DNA from: an uncultured Bacteroidota bacterium
GTDB lineage: Bacteria; Bacteroidota; Bacteroidia; Flavobacteriales; Flavobacteriaceae
Assembly (NCBI GenBank): GCA_902608795.1
Contig: CACLPI010000010.1
Location: forward strand, 1 to 39,474
DNA: 39,474 bases
Reading direction: 5' to 3'
The notes under the pieces were generated by a model. The model ran no database searches. It was not told the origin of the DNA and was given only the letters and a program-made list of their open reading frames with translations. Shown piece by piece: positions 9,328 through 18,898 of the stretch. The stretch's first letter is position 1, and the number at the start of each line of letters is the position of its first letter. Both the position numbers and the translations under genes were made by a program.

Positions 9328-10362
9328 ATGGAAAGTAAATTTCATAACTTAACAAAATTATCTCTATTACTTGTTTATTTAGTAATAATTGCTGGTGCAT
9401 TTGTTAGAATGACTGGCTCAGGAATGGGCTGTCCTGATTGGCCTAAATGTTTTGGGTTTTATGTTCCACCTACCGAAATATCACAAATATTATTTAAAGC
9501 AAATAACGAATACTCAAAGGGTCAAATGATTTTATACAATGAAGAAGATTTACTTGTTGCAAAATCAGACTTTACCAGTGATGATTTTATAAACTTAAAT
9601 AATTGGCAAGTATATGAAAAACACGATTATGTAATATTTAACCCTGTTCACACATGGATTGAATATATTAATAGACTGATTGGAGCAATTTCAGGTATTC
9701 CAATACTTATTTTTACTATTATTTCAATTATTTATTTTAAAAAGTTCAGACATTTAACATTGATTGCAATAATCACATTAGTTGCAATGGGTTTTCAGGC
9801 ATGGCTTGGAAAAACAGTTGTTGATTCAAATTTAGCATCATATAAAATCACTCTTCACATGTTAATGGCGTTATTTATTGTTGCGCTACTTATCTATCTG
9901 GTCTACTCTGGAAGCAAAAGTTTTATTAAAACAAATAAGACATTTAAATATTTAATACTATTTGGATTGCTCCTTACTTTAATCCAAATTGTTTTAGGTA
10001 CTCAGGTGAGACAAATAGTGGATGAACAAGCTAAATTATTTGCATATGATAAATCTATGTGGCTTAATGATATTCCCTTTTTTTATGAATATCATAGAAC
10101 ATTTTCAATAATAGTTATTTCCGTAAACATGGCTTTATTTTTAATAAATAAAAAATTACAACTTGGTAACAAGTATATAAATTATGTAATGCTGCTTCTA
10201 GTATTTGAAATATTTACGGGGGCTTCAATGTTTTATTTTGATTTTCCTTTTGGAACTCAAACTGCACATTTAGTATTTGCTAGTATAATTTTTGGACTTC
10301 AATTTTATATATTACTTCAAAATTTTTTAATGGAAAATAAATTAAAAGCAGATGATTTATAG
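9328..10362 (+). CDS. ctaA: Heme A synthase (COX15/CtaA family)
   Basis: Membrane enzyme converting heme O to heme A for cytochrome c oxidase. 344 residues, about eight hydrophobic helices. Visible: the first-helix motif GAFVRMTGSGMGCPDWPKC with the conserved cysteine pair; a long first extracytoplasmic loop of about 75 residues; EYINRL; ITLHMLMAL; EYHRTF; and TAHLVF. These supply three of the four histidines expected to bind heme, but the E-x-x-H-R motif reads E-Y-I-N-R, so the first ligand is Asn here. The gene starts 9 nt after cca and overlaps the next gene by 11 nt. Heme O synthase and oxidase genes are not in view. Confidence 0.9.
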   Translation: MESKFHNLTKLSLLLVYLVIIAGAFVRMTGSGMGCPDWPKCFGFYVPPTEISQILFKANNEYSKGQMILYNEEDLLVAKSDFTSDDFINLNNWQVYEKHDYVIFNPVHTWIEYINRLIGAISGIPILIFTIISIIYFKKFRHLTLIAIITLVAMGFQAWLGKTVVDSNLASYKITLHMLMALFIVALLIYLVYSGSKSFIKTNKTFKYLILFGLLLTLIQIVLGTQVRQIVDEQAKLFAYDKSMWLNDIPFFYEYHRTFSIIVISVNMALFLINKKLQLGNKYINYVMLLLVFEIFTGASMFYFDFPFGTQTAHLVFASIIFGLQFYILLQNFLMENKLKADDL

Positions 10363-10819
10363 ACTTAGGGTAATTCTTGACAATGACACAAATGAAGATA
10401 TTCTTAGGGATGTTGAAATAGACAAAAATTCAAATCTAACTGATTTGCATGAACTTATTTTGCTGTCATTTAATTTTAGTGCTGATCAAATGGCATCATT
10501 TTACACTGTTGACGAAGAGTGGAATCAAATAAATGAAATAAGTTTAATGAATTTTGACGAATCAACAGATTCAATGGATTCAATTTTAATAGCTAATATT
10601 CTTAACAACCAAAACACAAAACTTCTGTATATCTATGATTTTATGAATATGTGGACGTTCTATGTAGAACTCATTGAAGAGGCTAAAGAAATCAATAATA
10701 TTCTTTATCCAAGAATAATATTTTCTGTTGGAAATGTTCCTGAAAAAGCACCTGATAAAAAATTTACAAATAAGTATATAGAGAAAGAAAATCTGGACGA
10801 GGATGAATATTTGCATTAA
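10352..10819 (+). CDS. Plasmid pRiA4b ORF-3-like protein
   Basis: 155-residue acidic cytoplasmic protein that looks like the pRiA4b ORF-3 / IS1096 TnpR-like family (PF07929). It opens with IYRLRVILDN followed by a predicted beta-alpha ubiquitin-like pattern (LTDLHELILLSF) and a FYTVDEEW segment, and continues with LLYIYDFMNMWTFYVEL, the typical conserved strand-turn-strand of that family; the tail is charged. No function is established. ATG start inside the last codons of ctaA (11-nt overlap); uvrB follows after 9 nt. Despite the family name there is no sign of a plasmid or transposon here; it appears to be a chromosomal passenger of this operon. Confidence 0.72.
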   Translation: MIYRLRVILDNDTNEDILRDVEIDKNSNLTDLHELILLSFNFSADQMASFYTVDEEWNQINEISLMNFDESTDSMDSILIANILNNQNTKLLYIYDFMNMWTFYVELIEEAKEINNILYPRIIFSVGNVPEKAPDKKFTNKYIEKENLDEDEYLH

Positions 10820-10828
10820 TTCAATCTA

Positions 10829-12826
10829 ATGAAGTTTAATCTAATTACTGACTTTATTCCCACTGGCGATCAGCCATCTGCAATTCAATCGCTTATTAAT
10901 GGAATTAAAAACAAGGATAAACATCAAACTTTATTAGGTGTAACTGGTTCGGGAAAAACCTTTACTGTGGCAAATGTTATAAGTACACTAAATAAACCTA
11001 CACTTGTCCTAGCTCACAATAAAACGCTGGCAGCACAACTTTACTCTGAGTTCAAAGGTTTTTTCCCAGATAATCTTGTTGAGTATTTTGTTTCATATTA
11101 TGACTATTATCAACCTGAAGCATATATTCCTACTACAGGTGTTTATATTGAAAAAGATTTGTCAATAAATGAAGAAATTGAAAAGTTAAGATTAAGTTCA
11201 ACTTCTGCTCTTCTTTCAGGAAGAAAAGACATACTTATTGTTGCCTCAGTTTCATGTATATATGGTATGGGGAATCCTCAAGAATTTAAAGATAATACTA
11301 TACAAATTAGTTTAGATAAAAACTATTCCAGAACTAATCTTCTAAATAGGTTTGTTCAAAGTCTATATTCTAGATCTCTGGCTGATGAATTTAGACAGGG
11401 CAAATTTAGAATTATCGGAGACACCATTGATATATTCCCTGCTCATACTGATCATGCATACAAAATTCATTTTTTTGGGGACGAGATTGAAGAAATTGAG
11501 AAATTTGATCCCGTAACTAATAAAATAATATCAAAACAGAAATCCATTACGATTTATCCTGCAAACATTTTTGTTACATCTCCAAATAAAATTCATGATG
11601 TAATAAAATTAATTCAAGATGACCTGGTCAAACAGTATGATTACTTTAATGAAATAGGTAACACTTTGGAAGCCAATAGAATCAAGGAAAGAACAGAATT
11701 TGATATGGAAATGATCAAAGAATTGGGATACTGCTCTGGGATTGAAAACTATTCCCGTTATTTTGATGGCAGAAAACCTGGAACTCGACCCTTTTGTCTT
11801 TTAGATTATTTTCCTGATGATTATCTAACAATTATTGATGAAAGCCACGTTACAATCCCGCAAGTTAGAGCTATGTATGGAGGTGATCGGAGTAGAAAAG
11901 AAAATCTTGTTGAATATGGTTTTAGATTACCCGCGGCGATGGATAACAGACCATTAAAATTTGAAGAATTTGAATCACTTCAAAATGAAATAATATATGT
12001 AAGTGCCACGCCTGCAGACTATGAATTAGAGATGTGTGAGGGAGTAATTACTGAGCAGATAATCAGACCAACCGGTTTATTGGATCCCAAAATTCAAATT
12101 AAACCCACAAAACATCAAATTGATGATTTGATTGATGAAATTCAAATAAGAATTGAAAAAAAGGAAAAAATATTGGTTACGACACTAACTAAAAAAATGG
12201 CTGAAGAACTTACAAGTTTTTTAACTAAAATAGAAATTAGATCAAAGTATATACACTCAGATGTGGATACCATTGAGAGAGTAGAAATAATGCAAGGATT
12301 AAGAGAGGATGAGTTTGATGTACTGATAGGAGTCAATTTGTTAAGAGAAGGGCTAGATTTACCTGAGGTTTCACTAGTAGCTGTATTGGATGCTGATAAG
12401 GAAGGTTTTCTTAGATCTCATAGATCATTAACCCAAACTATAGGAAGGGCAGCTAGACATGTCAACGGAGTGGCTATTTTATATGCTGATAAAATAACAA
12501 ATAGCATAAAGAAAACAATTGACGAAACTAACTACAGAAGATCCAAACAAATTGAATACAATAAAAAAAATAGTATAACACCTAGACCAATTGTCAAGAG
12601 CACTGAAAACCCATTAGCTAAAAGATTATTAAAAAATAATATCAATGAAATAAGTGAAAACATTATTGATTTTAATATTCCAACCAAAGCGAAAGAATTT
12701 GATAAAAAAATCAGAGAGCTTAGAAAAGAAATGGAAAAATCTGCTAAAGAACTAGACTTTAAATCGGCTGCACTTTACAGAGATCAAATAAAAAAAATGA
12801 AGGAATTAAAGTCAAGCAGTAGCTAA
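10829..12826 (+). CDS. uvrB: UvrABC system protein B
   Basis: Damage-verification helicase-like subunit of nucleotide excision repair; accepts DNA from UvrA and recruits UvrC. 665 residues, full length. Walker A GVTGSGKT at residues 37-44; the beta-hairpin region YYDYYQPEAYIPTTG that clamps the strand; IIDESHVT motif; RPTGLLDP; and helicase motifs V/VI LREGLDLPEVS and QTIGRAARH. It ends with a UVR helical hairpin (about residues 625-662) that contacts UvrC. ATG start. Its last 15 nt overlap the end of sucC on the opposite strand. Confidence 0.98.
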   Translation: MKFNLITDFIPTGDQPSAIQSLINGIKNKDKHQTLLGVTGSGKTFTVANVISTLNKPTLVLAHNKTLAAQLYSEFKGFFPDNLVEYFVSYYDYYQPEAYIPTTGVYIEKDLSINEEIEKLRLSSTSALLSGRKDILIVASVSCIYGMGNPQEFKDNTIQISLDKNYSRTNLLNRFVQSLYSRSLADEFRQGKFRIIGDTIDIFPAHTDHAYKIHFFGDEIEEIEKFDPVTNKIISKQKSITIYPANIFVTSPNKIHDVIKLIQDDLVKQYDYFNEIGNTLEANRIKERTEFDMEMIKELGYCSGIENYSRYFDGRKPGTRPFCLLDYFPDDYLTIIDESHVTIPQVRAMYGGDRSRKENLVEYGFRLPAAMDNRPLKFEEFESLQNEIIYVSATPADYELEMCEGVITEQIIRPTGLLDPKIQIKPTKHQIDDLIDEIQIRIEKKEKILVTTLTKKMAEELTSFLTKIEIRSKYIHSDVDTIERVEIMQGLREDEFDVLIGVNLLREGLDLPEVSLVAVLDADKEGFLRSHRSLTQTIGRAARHVNGVAILYADKITNSIKKTIDETNYRRSKQIEYNKKNSITPRPIVKSTENPLAKRLLKNNINEISENIIDFNIPTKAKEFDKKIRELRKEMEKSAKELDFKSAALYRDQIKKMKELKSSSS

Positions 12827-14011
12827 TACTTTCTGGACTTTATCAGCTGCCTCCTTAAATTCAACAGCACTGTAAAAATTCAAGCCTGATGAGTCAATGA
12901 TTTCTTTGGCGATTTCAGAATTTGTCCCCTCAAGCCTTACTATTATTGGAACTGAAATTTCATCTTTCATGTTTTTACATGCATCAACGATACCATTTGC
13001 TACCCTGTCACACCTCACAATTCCTCCAAAAATATTAATAAGAATTGCTTTTACATTAGGATCTTTAATTATGATTCTAAAGGCTGTTTCAACTCTTTCG
13101 CTGTCTGCAGTACCACCAACATCTAAAAAATTAGCTGGTTCACCACCTGCTTGCTTAATTAAATCCATGGTAGCCATTGCTAATCCAGCACCATTAACCA
13201 TACATCCAACATTTCCATCTAAGTCAACATAATTTAATCCAACTTCTTTGGCTTCTACTTCAATCGGATTTTCTTCCCTTACATCTCTCATTTCTAGATA
13301 GTCTTTATGTCTAAATAATGCATTGTCATCTATTGTTACCTTGGCATCTACAGCAAGTATTTTATCGTCACTTGTTTTAATAACAGGATTAATTTCAAAA
13401 AGTGAAGAATCTGATTTATCATAAGCATCATATAATGCCTTGACAAAAGAAATCATTTCCTGTTTTGCAGTCCCACTTAAATTTAAATTATCAGCAATTT
13501 TATTAGCATTTTCATTGGTTAAACCATCTTCTGGACAAATATCTAGGGTATGAATTAGCTCGGGAGTTTTTTCAGCGACTGTTTCAATATCCATACCTCC
13601 TTCTGTAGAATACATTATCATATTTTTTGCACTAGATCTGTTCAATAAAACCGAAATGTAATATTCTTCAACCTCCGAAGCTCCAGGGTAATAGACATCC
13701 TCGGCAATTAAAACTTGGTGTACTTTTTTACCCTCCTTGCTGGTTTGTGGAGTTACCAGGTTCATTCCTATTATATCGGCTGAAATAGAATAAACTTCAT
13801 CAAATGATTTTGCGAGTTTAACTCCACCACCCTTACCTCTTCCTCCGGCATGTACTTGAGCCTTTATAACAAAAAAATCAGTACCGGTTTCATTATTCAA
13901 TTTTTTTGCCTCTTCAACAGCTTCTTCAGGTGATGAAGCAACATATCCTCTTTGGATTCTAACACCAAATCCACCTAAAATCTCTTTTGCTTGATATTCG
14001 TGTAGATTCAT
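12812..14011 (-). CDS. sucC: Succinyl-CoA ligase (ADP-forming) subunit beta
   Basis: TCA-cycle enzyme subunit catalysing succinyl-CoA + ADP + Pi to succinate + CoA + ATP together with SucD. 399 residues. The ATP-grasp domain starts with MNLHEYQAKEIL and has KAQVHAGGRGKGGGVKLA; metal and nucleotide ligands lie in EINPVI and DAKVTIDDNALFR; the C-terminal CoA-ligase domain shows FLDVGGTA and NIFGGIVRCD. sucD is not adjacent, which is common in Bacteroidota. ATG start; the gene is alone on its strand, with two candidate -7 boxes just upstream. Confidence 0.97.
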   Translation of the reverse strand: MNLHEYQAKEILGGFGVRIQRGYVASSPEEAVEEAKKLNNETGTDFFVIKAQVHAGGRGKGGGVKLAKSFDEVYSISADIIGMNLVTPQTSKEGKKVHQVLIAEDVYYPGASEVEEYYISVLLNRSSAKNMIMYSTEGGMDIETVAEKTPELIHTLDICPEDGLTNENANKIADNLNLSGTAKQEMISFVKALYDAYDKSDSSLFEINPVIKTSDDKILAVDAKVTIDDNALFRHKDYLEMRDVREENPIEVEAKEVGLNYVDLDGNVGCMVNGAGLAMATMDLIKQAGGEPANFLDVGGTADSERVETAFRIIIKDPNVKAILINIFGGIVRCDRVANGIVDACKNMKDEISVPIIVRLEGTNSEIAKEIIDSSGLNFYSAVEFKEAADKVQKVLATA

Positions 14012-14029
14012 ATTAATTTATTTGAAAAA

Positions 14030-14046
14030 CAAATTTAACAAACATA
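14030..14046 (-). promoter_or_regulatory. Two candidate -7 elements for sucC
   Basis: On the minus strand TATGTTTG (14046-14039) and TAAATTTG (14037-14030) both fit TAnnTTTG and sit 19-35 nt before the sucC ATG. No clear TTG at -33 spacing was found for either. Confidence 0.45.
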
Positions 14047-14084
14047 GCATGTTAGATGAGTTAAATTAAAATTATTTATCAAAT

Positions 14085-14100
14085 AATTTATTAATAAATT
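14085..14100. repeat. 16-bp perfect AT palindrome before the serine hydrolase gene
   Basis: AATTTATTAATAAATT is its own reverse complement and ends 8 nt before the ATG at 14109. It contains only A and T, so chance is a real possibility. Otherwise the 97-nt gap holds only the sucC promoter boxes. Confidence 0.4.
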
Positions 14101-14108
14101 TATTATCA

Positions 14109-15206
14109 ATGAAAAAGTTAGTTTACATACTTTTATTTCTAATTGTAAGCTGTTACTCATCTGGAAATTTAGAATTCACCAGAATGTTTATCGAAAATAA
14201 TTCTGATGTAATAAAAATATTAAGGAATAACAAGACTCAGGTTAAACTAACTGTAATTGACAAAAACAAAGGATTCAATGAATACGAATATAATGTGGAT
14301 GCAAATCAATACTTCTATCCTGCAAGTACAGTAAAACTTCCCATCGCTCTTTTTGCTCTAGAAAAATTAAATGAACATAAATATTTATCAATTGATACAC
14401 AATTTATGCTAGAGGATGACACCTTAAAAACCACTATGAGAAGGGAGTTAGAAAAAATATTTCTTCTTAGTGATAATCAAGCCAGTAATAGACTTTTTGA
14501 GTTTTTAGGTCAAGATTATATTAATCAAAAATTTATCTCTAAGGGGATGAATGAATCTAGAATATTTCATAGACTTTCAACTACAAACTCGTCAAACTTA
14601 AATGGCAAAAGAGTTGATTTTTTTCTAAATGACTCCGTAATTTCATTTCAAAATAAAAATAAAGCACCAGCTAAATTAAATTTAAAAGGGGTTAAAAAAG
14701 GGGTTAGCTATATTAATCAAAAAGGAATTCTAATAAAAGAACCGATGGATTTTTCTGAAAAAAATTTTATTTCAATCAATGATTTACACAAAATAATCAA
14801 GATTTTATTTTTTCCAGACATATTTGAGAAATCTGAAAGGTTTAATTTAACCCAGTTACAAAAAGACGTTGTATTGAAATACATGTCAGGATATGCTAAA
14901 GATTTTGGATATAATGAAAAAACATACCCATATTTCTTTAATAAGTTTTTTATTTTCGGAGATAAAGAATTAGAGTTTTCAAATAGCTTCAAAATTTATA
15001 ATAAAGTTGGTTTAGCATATGGTCATTTAACAGATGTAGCATACATAATAAATGATGATATATCAATAATTCTAACAGCAACTATTGATGTAAATACTAA
15101 TAAAATTTACAATGATGATAATTATGATTATGATCTTGTTGGCTTTCCTTTTCTTGCTAAAATTTCCAGGATGATATTAAAAGCTTTAATAAAAAGCTCT
15201 AACTAA
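14109..15206 (+). CDS. Class A beta-lactamase-fold serine hydrolase, lipoprotein
   Basis: Envelope lipoprotein: signal peptide with lipobox LIVSC, lipidated Cys15. 365 residues. Three active-site motifs of the penicillin-recognising serine enzymes are present: S73-T-V-K76 (nucleophile and general base), S121-D-N123, and K299-V-G301 in place of the common KTG. I see no Omega-loop ExxLN segment between them, where true class A beta-lactamases carry the deacylating Glu; instead the region reads NESRIFHRLS. This argues for a peptidase or carboxypeptidase-like role rather than antibiotic resistance. ATG start. Alone on its strand, convergent with the next gene. Confidence 0.82.
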   Translation: MKKLVYILLFLIVSCYSSGNLEFTRMFIENNSDVIKILRNNKTQVKLTVIDKNKGFNEYEYNVDANQYFYPASTVKLPIALFALEKLNEHKYLSIDTQFMLEDDTLKTTMRRELEKIFLLSDNQASNRLFEFLGQDYINQKFISKGMNESRIFHRLSTTNSSNLNGKRVDFFLNDSVISFQNKNKAPAKLNLKGVKKGVSYINQKGILIKEPMDFSEKNFISINDLHKIIKILFFPDIFEKSERFNLTQLQKDVVLKYMSGYAKDFGYNEKTYPYFFNKFFIFGDKELEFSNSFKIYNKVGLAYGHLTDVAYIINDDISIILTATIDVNTNKIYNDDNYDYDLVGFPFLAKISRMILKALIKSSN

Positions 15207-15261
15207 TAATTTACTGACTATTAATAACTCAAAGCTAACTTTCTGTTTATAAAAAGGGCAA

Positions 15262-16458
15262 TTATTTTGATATGTAATCTGAAAGATATTTAAATCTGAA
15301 AGTTAATTGTCCGTTAGAGGTAATTTGAGAGTTTTTAAGAATATCATCCTTATCATCATTAAAAAAAGATGGAATAACATATTTCAAAAACATGTCACCA
15401 AATATTTCACTAGAATCTCTTGGCAGCTCGCAGGGTAAATTATCAACAGCCATGACAGCAATAGAATTGGGATTATGAAAATCACACTCAACTAATTTTG
15501 TTTTATGAAATCCATATATTGGATTTTCGATAGTAGATGGTCTAATTGTACAGGCAATAGGGCCATTTATGTCACAGCTGATATCTGCTATAACATCAAT
15601 ATTAAAGTTCTTTTTTTTCAAATTATTATTCGTTATTAATTTTGGCGCATTAGGATTATGGTAATGTCCTGCAAAATAAATATCAGTAACAGGGAAAAAC
15701 TTAGAAAAGGTTGATTCAAATTTTTCAGGGTAACTATAAAAATTTGAAATTGAATTTTCAATTGAATTTGAATAATTATAGTCCAATACATCTACATTGG
15801 TATAAACCGGCTCATGAAAGTTAATTTTTATAAAATCTTTTACAGAAACTTGCTTTATTCTCAAAAAATCTAAAACCTCTTTTGCCCCCCTACCTACTCT
15901 ACCCTTTCCAGAAAGTAAAATTTTAATATTTGGGATTTCTAGTTTCTTTAATAAGTCGTTAAAATGGTTACGATCATTGAGCTCTATTGCCTTAGGCATT
16001 TCAAATAATCTTTTTTTAAGACCATATGCTCTAAATCCGTTATAAACTCCGATAACTCCAGCATAATAACCAAAGCCAATTAATCTATTATTTGACTTAT
16101 CAACAATGGTTTCATGATCAAATAGATCAATATTTTTATTTAAAATTTCTTGTAATAATTTCTTATTGTAAGGCTGTTTTTTTATTGTATGTGAAAAAAA
16201 GAAATATTTTTTATCAGCTATTAGTTTTTCAATTGGCACTTCTTTAACACCTATTAACACATCACAATCTGAAAGGTTTTCTGACAATTCAATCCCATAC
16301 TTCTCATATTCATGATCTGAAAAACAACGAATATCACTTCTTTCAACCTTAAATTTTATCCGTGGAAAAATTTTAACTATCTCAGCACATTTCTTGGGTG
16401 AGAATACTACTCTTTTGTCTGGGGGATTTTTATATTCCCTGATTATGCCAATTTTCAT
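15262..16458 (-). CDS. Saccharopine dehydrogenase (LYS1)/alanine dehydrogenase-like NAD(P) oxidoreductase
   Basis: 398-residue cytoplasmic enzyme of the AlaDH/PNT superfamily. The N-terminal catalytic domain opens with KIGIIREYKNPPDKRV, the substrate-binding R of the family, and has GVKEVPIEKL and FFFSHTIKKQPYN; the latter matches LYS1-type saccharopine dehydrogenases. The Rossmann domain begins near LLSGKGRVGRGA, a glycine-rich nucleotide-binding loop, followed later by DVIADISCDINGPI. It could catalyse reductive cleavage of saccharopine or oxidation of a related amino acid; the substrate is not decidable here. ATG start. No lysine-pathway gene is adjacent; the tmRNA promoter lies just upstream on the other strand. 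Confidence 0.78.
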   Translation of the reverse strand: MKIGIIREYKNPPDKRVVFSPKKCAEIVKIFPRIKFKVERSDIRCFSDHEYEKYGIELSENLSDCDVLIGVKEVPIEKLIADKKYFFFSHTIKKQPYNKKLLQEILNKNIDLFDHETIVDKSNNRLIGFGYYAGVIGVYNGFRAYGLKKRLFEMPKAIELNDRNHFNDLLKKLEIPNIKILLSGKGRVGRGAKEVLDFLRIKQVSVKDFIKINFHEPVYTNVDVLDYNYSNSIENSISNFYSYPEKFESTFSKFFPVTDIYFAGHYHNPNAPKLITNNNLKKKNFNIDVIADISCDINGPIACTIRPSTIENPIYGFHKTKLVECDFHNPNSIAVMAVDNLPCELPRDSSEIFGDMFLKYVIPSFFNDDKDDILKNSQITSNGQLTFRFKYLSDYISK

Positions 16459-16501
16459 GTGTCAAAAATAACCCCTTAAAATTCCATGTACAAGTTTTTT
16501 A

Positions 16502-16509
16502 TATATTTG
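16502..16509 (+). promoter_or_regulatory. Candidate -7 element (TATATTTG) for tmRNA
   Basis: TATATTTG is a perfect TAnnTTTG match 28 nt upstream of the mature tmRNA 5' end, leaving a leader of about 20 nt for RNase P to remove. No TTG at the ideal -33 spacing. Confidence 0.5.
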
Positions 16510-16537
16510 CATTTCGTTTTTTGTTCATTGAAATCAT

Positions 16538-16925
16538 GGGGTCGACTGGTATTGACAGCAAGTTAAATTTAACATTAAGCATGTCGCGCATTAAAATAGC
16601 ACGCGTAAAAATCTATTTTAAACTTTAAACGGCGAAAATAAATACGCTTTAGCTGCATAATCTGAATTATAGTAGGATTAGCCTAGTTCCACAAGGTGGA
16701 AAAGCTAAATGTTTCATGAAAGCCTTTGTTGACGGCGTTCTGCAAGAAACATCGTAAATGTTAACATAGAAAATATGGGGTTTCGACATATTTTTGAAAA
16801 CCTGAAACTAAGTGATATATGGATTGTTTTTTATCAGTATATCATCGAAAATCAAATAAAAACTAAGCATGTAGAAATATCTTATATTTCTTGTTTGGAC
16901 CCGAGTTCGATTCTCGGCGACTCCA
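16538..16925 (+). ncRNA. ssrA: Transfer-messenger RNA (tmRNA)
   Basis: Rescues stalled ribosomes by trans-translation with SmpB. Start and end are set by the acceptor stem: GGGGTCG at 16538-16544 pairs with CGACTCC at 16918-16924 (seven pairs, one G-U), and A16925 is the discriminator. The 5' signature is GGGGTCGACTGGTATTGACA. The T arm is CCGAG-TTCGATT-CTCGG at 16901-16917. The tag frame lies at 16631-16660. The genome reads CAA after the discriminator, so CCA is not encoded and must be added. The 388-nt length is normal for a one-piece tmRNA. A strong hairpin follows. Confidence 0.96.
16631..16660 (+). other. tmRNA proteolysis tag reading frame (GENKYALAA, stop)
   Basis: Reads GGC GAA AAT AAA TAC GCT TTA GCT GCA TAA, giving GENKYALAA after the alanine donated by tRNA-like Ala. 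The resume codon is GGC (Gly), and the YALAA end is the usual ClpXP-recognised degron type. Confidence 0.93.
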
Positions 16926-16930
16926 CAAAT

Positions 16931-16965
16931 AAATTCCCAAAAATTAAATTAATTTTTGGGAATTT
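16931..16965 (+). terminator. Hairpin terminator after tmRNA
   Basis: AAATTCCCAAAAATTAA (16931-16947) and TTAATTTTTGGGAATTT (16949-16965) are perfect reverse complements of 17 nt around a single base; in practice a 15-16-bp stem with a small loop. The tail is TATATT rather than a pure T run. Only 18 nt then remain before the next start codon. Confidence 0.75.
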
Positions 16966-16983
16966 ATATTAACCATAACATAT

Positions 16984-18207
<1,224 letters not shown>

Positions 18208-18210
18208 TAA

Positions 18211-18897
18211 ATGATATTCAAGAAGTTGTTTTTTTATATTTTATTGTTAACTATTTTTAGCTGTGACAACAAAAAAGTTCAAATAGAAGAAATCCAAACT
18301 CATAAAACTAAAGAAGTATTAAATAACGAAAACAGCAATACAGAATTTAGATTAAGTGATAAGAATATAATGGAATTCTTGCTGGAATATGATAAACATA
18401 ACAAAGAAAATAAGGTTAGAATATTTACTGACTATGGGAATATTGATATAGAACTTTTTTACAATACAAAATTTCACAGATCTAACTTTATTTTCCTTAC
18501 AAAACAAAATTATTTTGACGATACGCAATTTTATAGAGTTATTAATAATTTTGTAGTTCAAGCTGGAAATAGCGATAGCAGGAAAATACCAAACAAAAGA
18601 AAAAAAATTGGAAGATATTTACTGCCCAACGACTTAAACAAAGGTTATACTCATAAACGTGGTATGATAAGTATGCCTAGTAGTTTAGTTGATAATCCTT
18701 ATAAAATGGCCTCTCCGTTTGAGTTCTTTATAGTTCAAAGTAAAGAGGGTGCTCATCACTTAGATGGTAATTATACGGTTTTTGGAAAAGTTATCGGTGG
18801 AATGGAAACAGTCGATAAAATAGCTGCCACACCAACTGATAATTTAGATTGGCCAATAGATAATATTTATATTAGAAAGGTCGAAATAATCAGATAA
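18211..18897 (+). CDS. Cyclophilin-type peptidyl-prolyl isomerase, lipoprotein
   Basis: Catalyses cis-trans isomerisation of peptidyl-proline bonds in envelope proteins. 228 residues. Signal peptide with lipobox TIFSC, lipidated Cys18, then a 50-residue linker. The cyclophilin domain covers about residues 70-228: VRIFTDYGNIDIELF, NFIFLTKQNYFDDTQFYRV (catalytic-site R in FYRV), FVVQAG, FEFFIVQS and GNYTVFGKVIGGMETVD. Some catalytic-pocket positions differ from CypA, but the FxRV and G-x-VxxG frame is kept. ATG start, 3 nt after the kelch gene, so co-transcription is likely; only one base separates its stop from that of the opposing GH10 gene. Confidence 0.9.
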   Translation: MIFKKLFFYILLLTIFSCDNKKVQIEEIQTHKTKEVLNNENSNTEFRLSDKNIMEFLLEYDKHNKENKVRIFTDYGNIDIELFYNTKFHRSNFIFLTKQNYFDDTQFYRVINNFVVQAGNSDSRKIPNKRKKIGRYLLPNDLNKGYTHKRGMISMPSSLVDNPYKMASPFEFFIVQSKEGAHHLDGNYTVFGKVIGGMETVDKIAATPTDNLDWPIDNIYIRKVEIIR

Positions 18898-18898
18898 A

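Noticed and set aside
10352-10819. Remnant of a plasmid or IS element, suggested by the family name
   Set aside because: No transposase, terminal repeats or direct repeats nearby; embedded in an operon with housekeeping genes.
15207-15261. Terminator between the serine hydrolase and the LYS1-like gene
   Set aside because: No inverted repeat with a T tail could be found in this 55-nt gap.
16775-16972. 65-codon open frame on the + strand
   Set aside because: Lies inside the 3' half of the tmRNA and its hairpin; no protein-like pattern.
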